64,000 bases of DNA, taken from positions 1,843,001 to 1,907,000 of the forward strand of contig NZ_KE386491.1 in NCBI RefSeq assembly GCF_000427405.1, read 5' to 3'. The first letter of the stretch is position 1, and each line of letters opens with the position of its first letter. This document shows positions 63,878 through 64,000 of this stretch, piece by piece. A program made the translations under genes and the position numbers. Under the pieces are notes generated by a model, which saw nothing but the letters and a program-made list of their open reading frames with translations, was not told where the DNA came from and made no database searches. This stretch comes from Flectobacillus major DSM 103 (lineage in GTDB: Bacteria > Bacteroidota > Bacteroidia > Cytophagales > Spirosomataceae).

Positions 63878-64000
63878 TAACTGAGCGAATGAATAATAGA
63901 AATTTAACAGCCAATCAAGTTGATTTTGTAAAATTTACTATTGTCTAAGCCCCATAAAGTATTGCCTTGATACCCAAACAATATGTATAGTTTTGTGTCA

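Overview
The window reads as chromosome of a Bacteroidota bacterium, most likely a member of the Cytophagales (genus not determinable from the sequence alone). The evidence is AT-rich DNA, weak Shine-Dalgarno sites, a TonB-dependent receptor paired with a DUF4249 lipoprotein, a YfhO membrane protein, RHS proteins of the DUF6443 type, and a kdp operon that carries a stand-alone KdpD sensor domain plus an outer-membrane barrel.

Region 1 (1-9755, minus strand) is a high-affinity potassium locus. Reading 5' to 3' it holds a 28-codon membrane peptide, kdpF, kdpA, kdpB, kdpC, a porin, the N-terminal half of KdpD as a separate protein, and a HAMP/PAS histidine kinase that runs off the window. Just upstream lies a sigma-54-type response regulator instead of the usual KdpE. 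Region 2 (9844-13272) has an M48 metalloprotease and an exported dienelactone-hydrolase-like protein.

Region 3 (13361-34917, minus strand) is the centre of interest: a polymorphic-toxin locus. A secreted SpvB/TcB-like partner (split by a frameshift in an A6 tract) and a full-length 1150-residue RHS protein with its immunity gene are followed by nine displaced units. A typical unit is a promoterless piece of RHS core, a different C-terminal toxin, the immunity gene(s), and a unit-specific hairpin terminator. Recognisable toxins are an HNH nuclease, an endonuclease-VII-like nuclease, a YwqJ-type deaminase and a permuted papain-fold hydrolase. Recognisable immunities are SUKH-3, Imm33 and Imm26. 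Other toxin-immunity pairs match no family I know. The old (distal) end is decaying, with a deleted toxin, an immunity pseudogene and a frameshifted core remnant. An IS1-family remnant truncates one unit.

Region 4 (35417-63877) is mostly ordinary chromosome: a ClC channel, an AraC regulator, a HAD hydrolase, a TonB receptor with its DUF4249 lipoprotein, ferrochelatase, a DMT transporter, an AAG glycosylase, YicC, a DUF1080 protein, YfhO, a LolA-like protein, a sodium:solute symporter, ClpS, RecR, an exported superoxide dismutase, a 2OG-Fe(II) oxygenase, a ChrA transporter, a galE-rfbB-rfbA sugar-nucleotide operon, a SirB1-like protein, a phosphopantetheinyl transferase, a WD40 protein and a DivIVA-domain protein. 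Several convergent pairs share strong bidirectional terminators. I found no tRNA, rRNA or CRISPR array.
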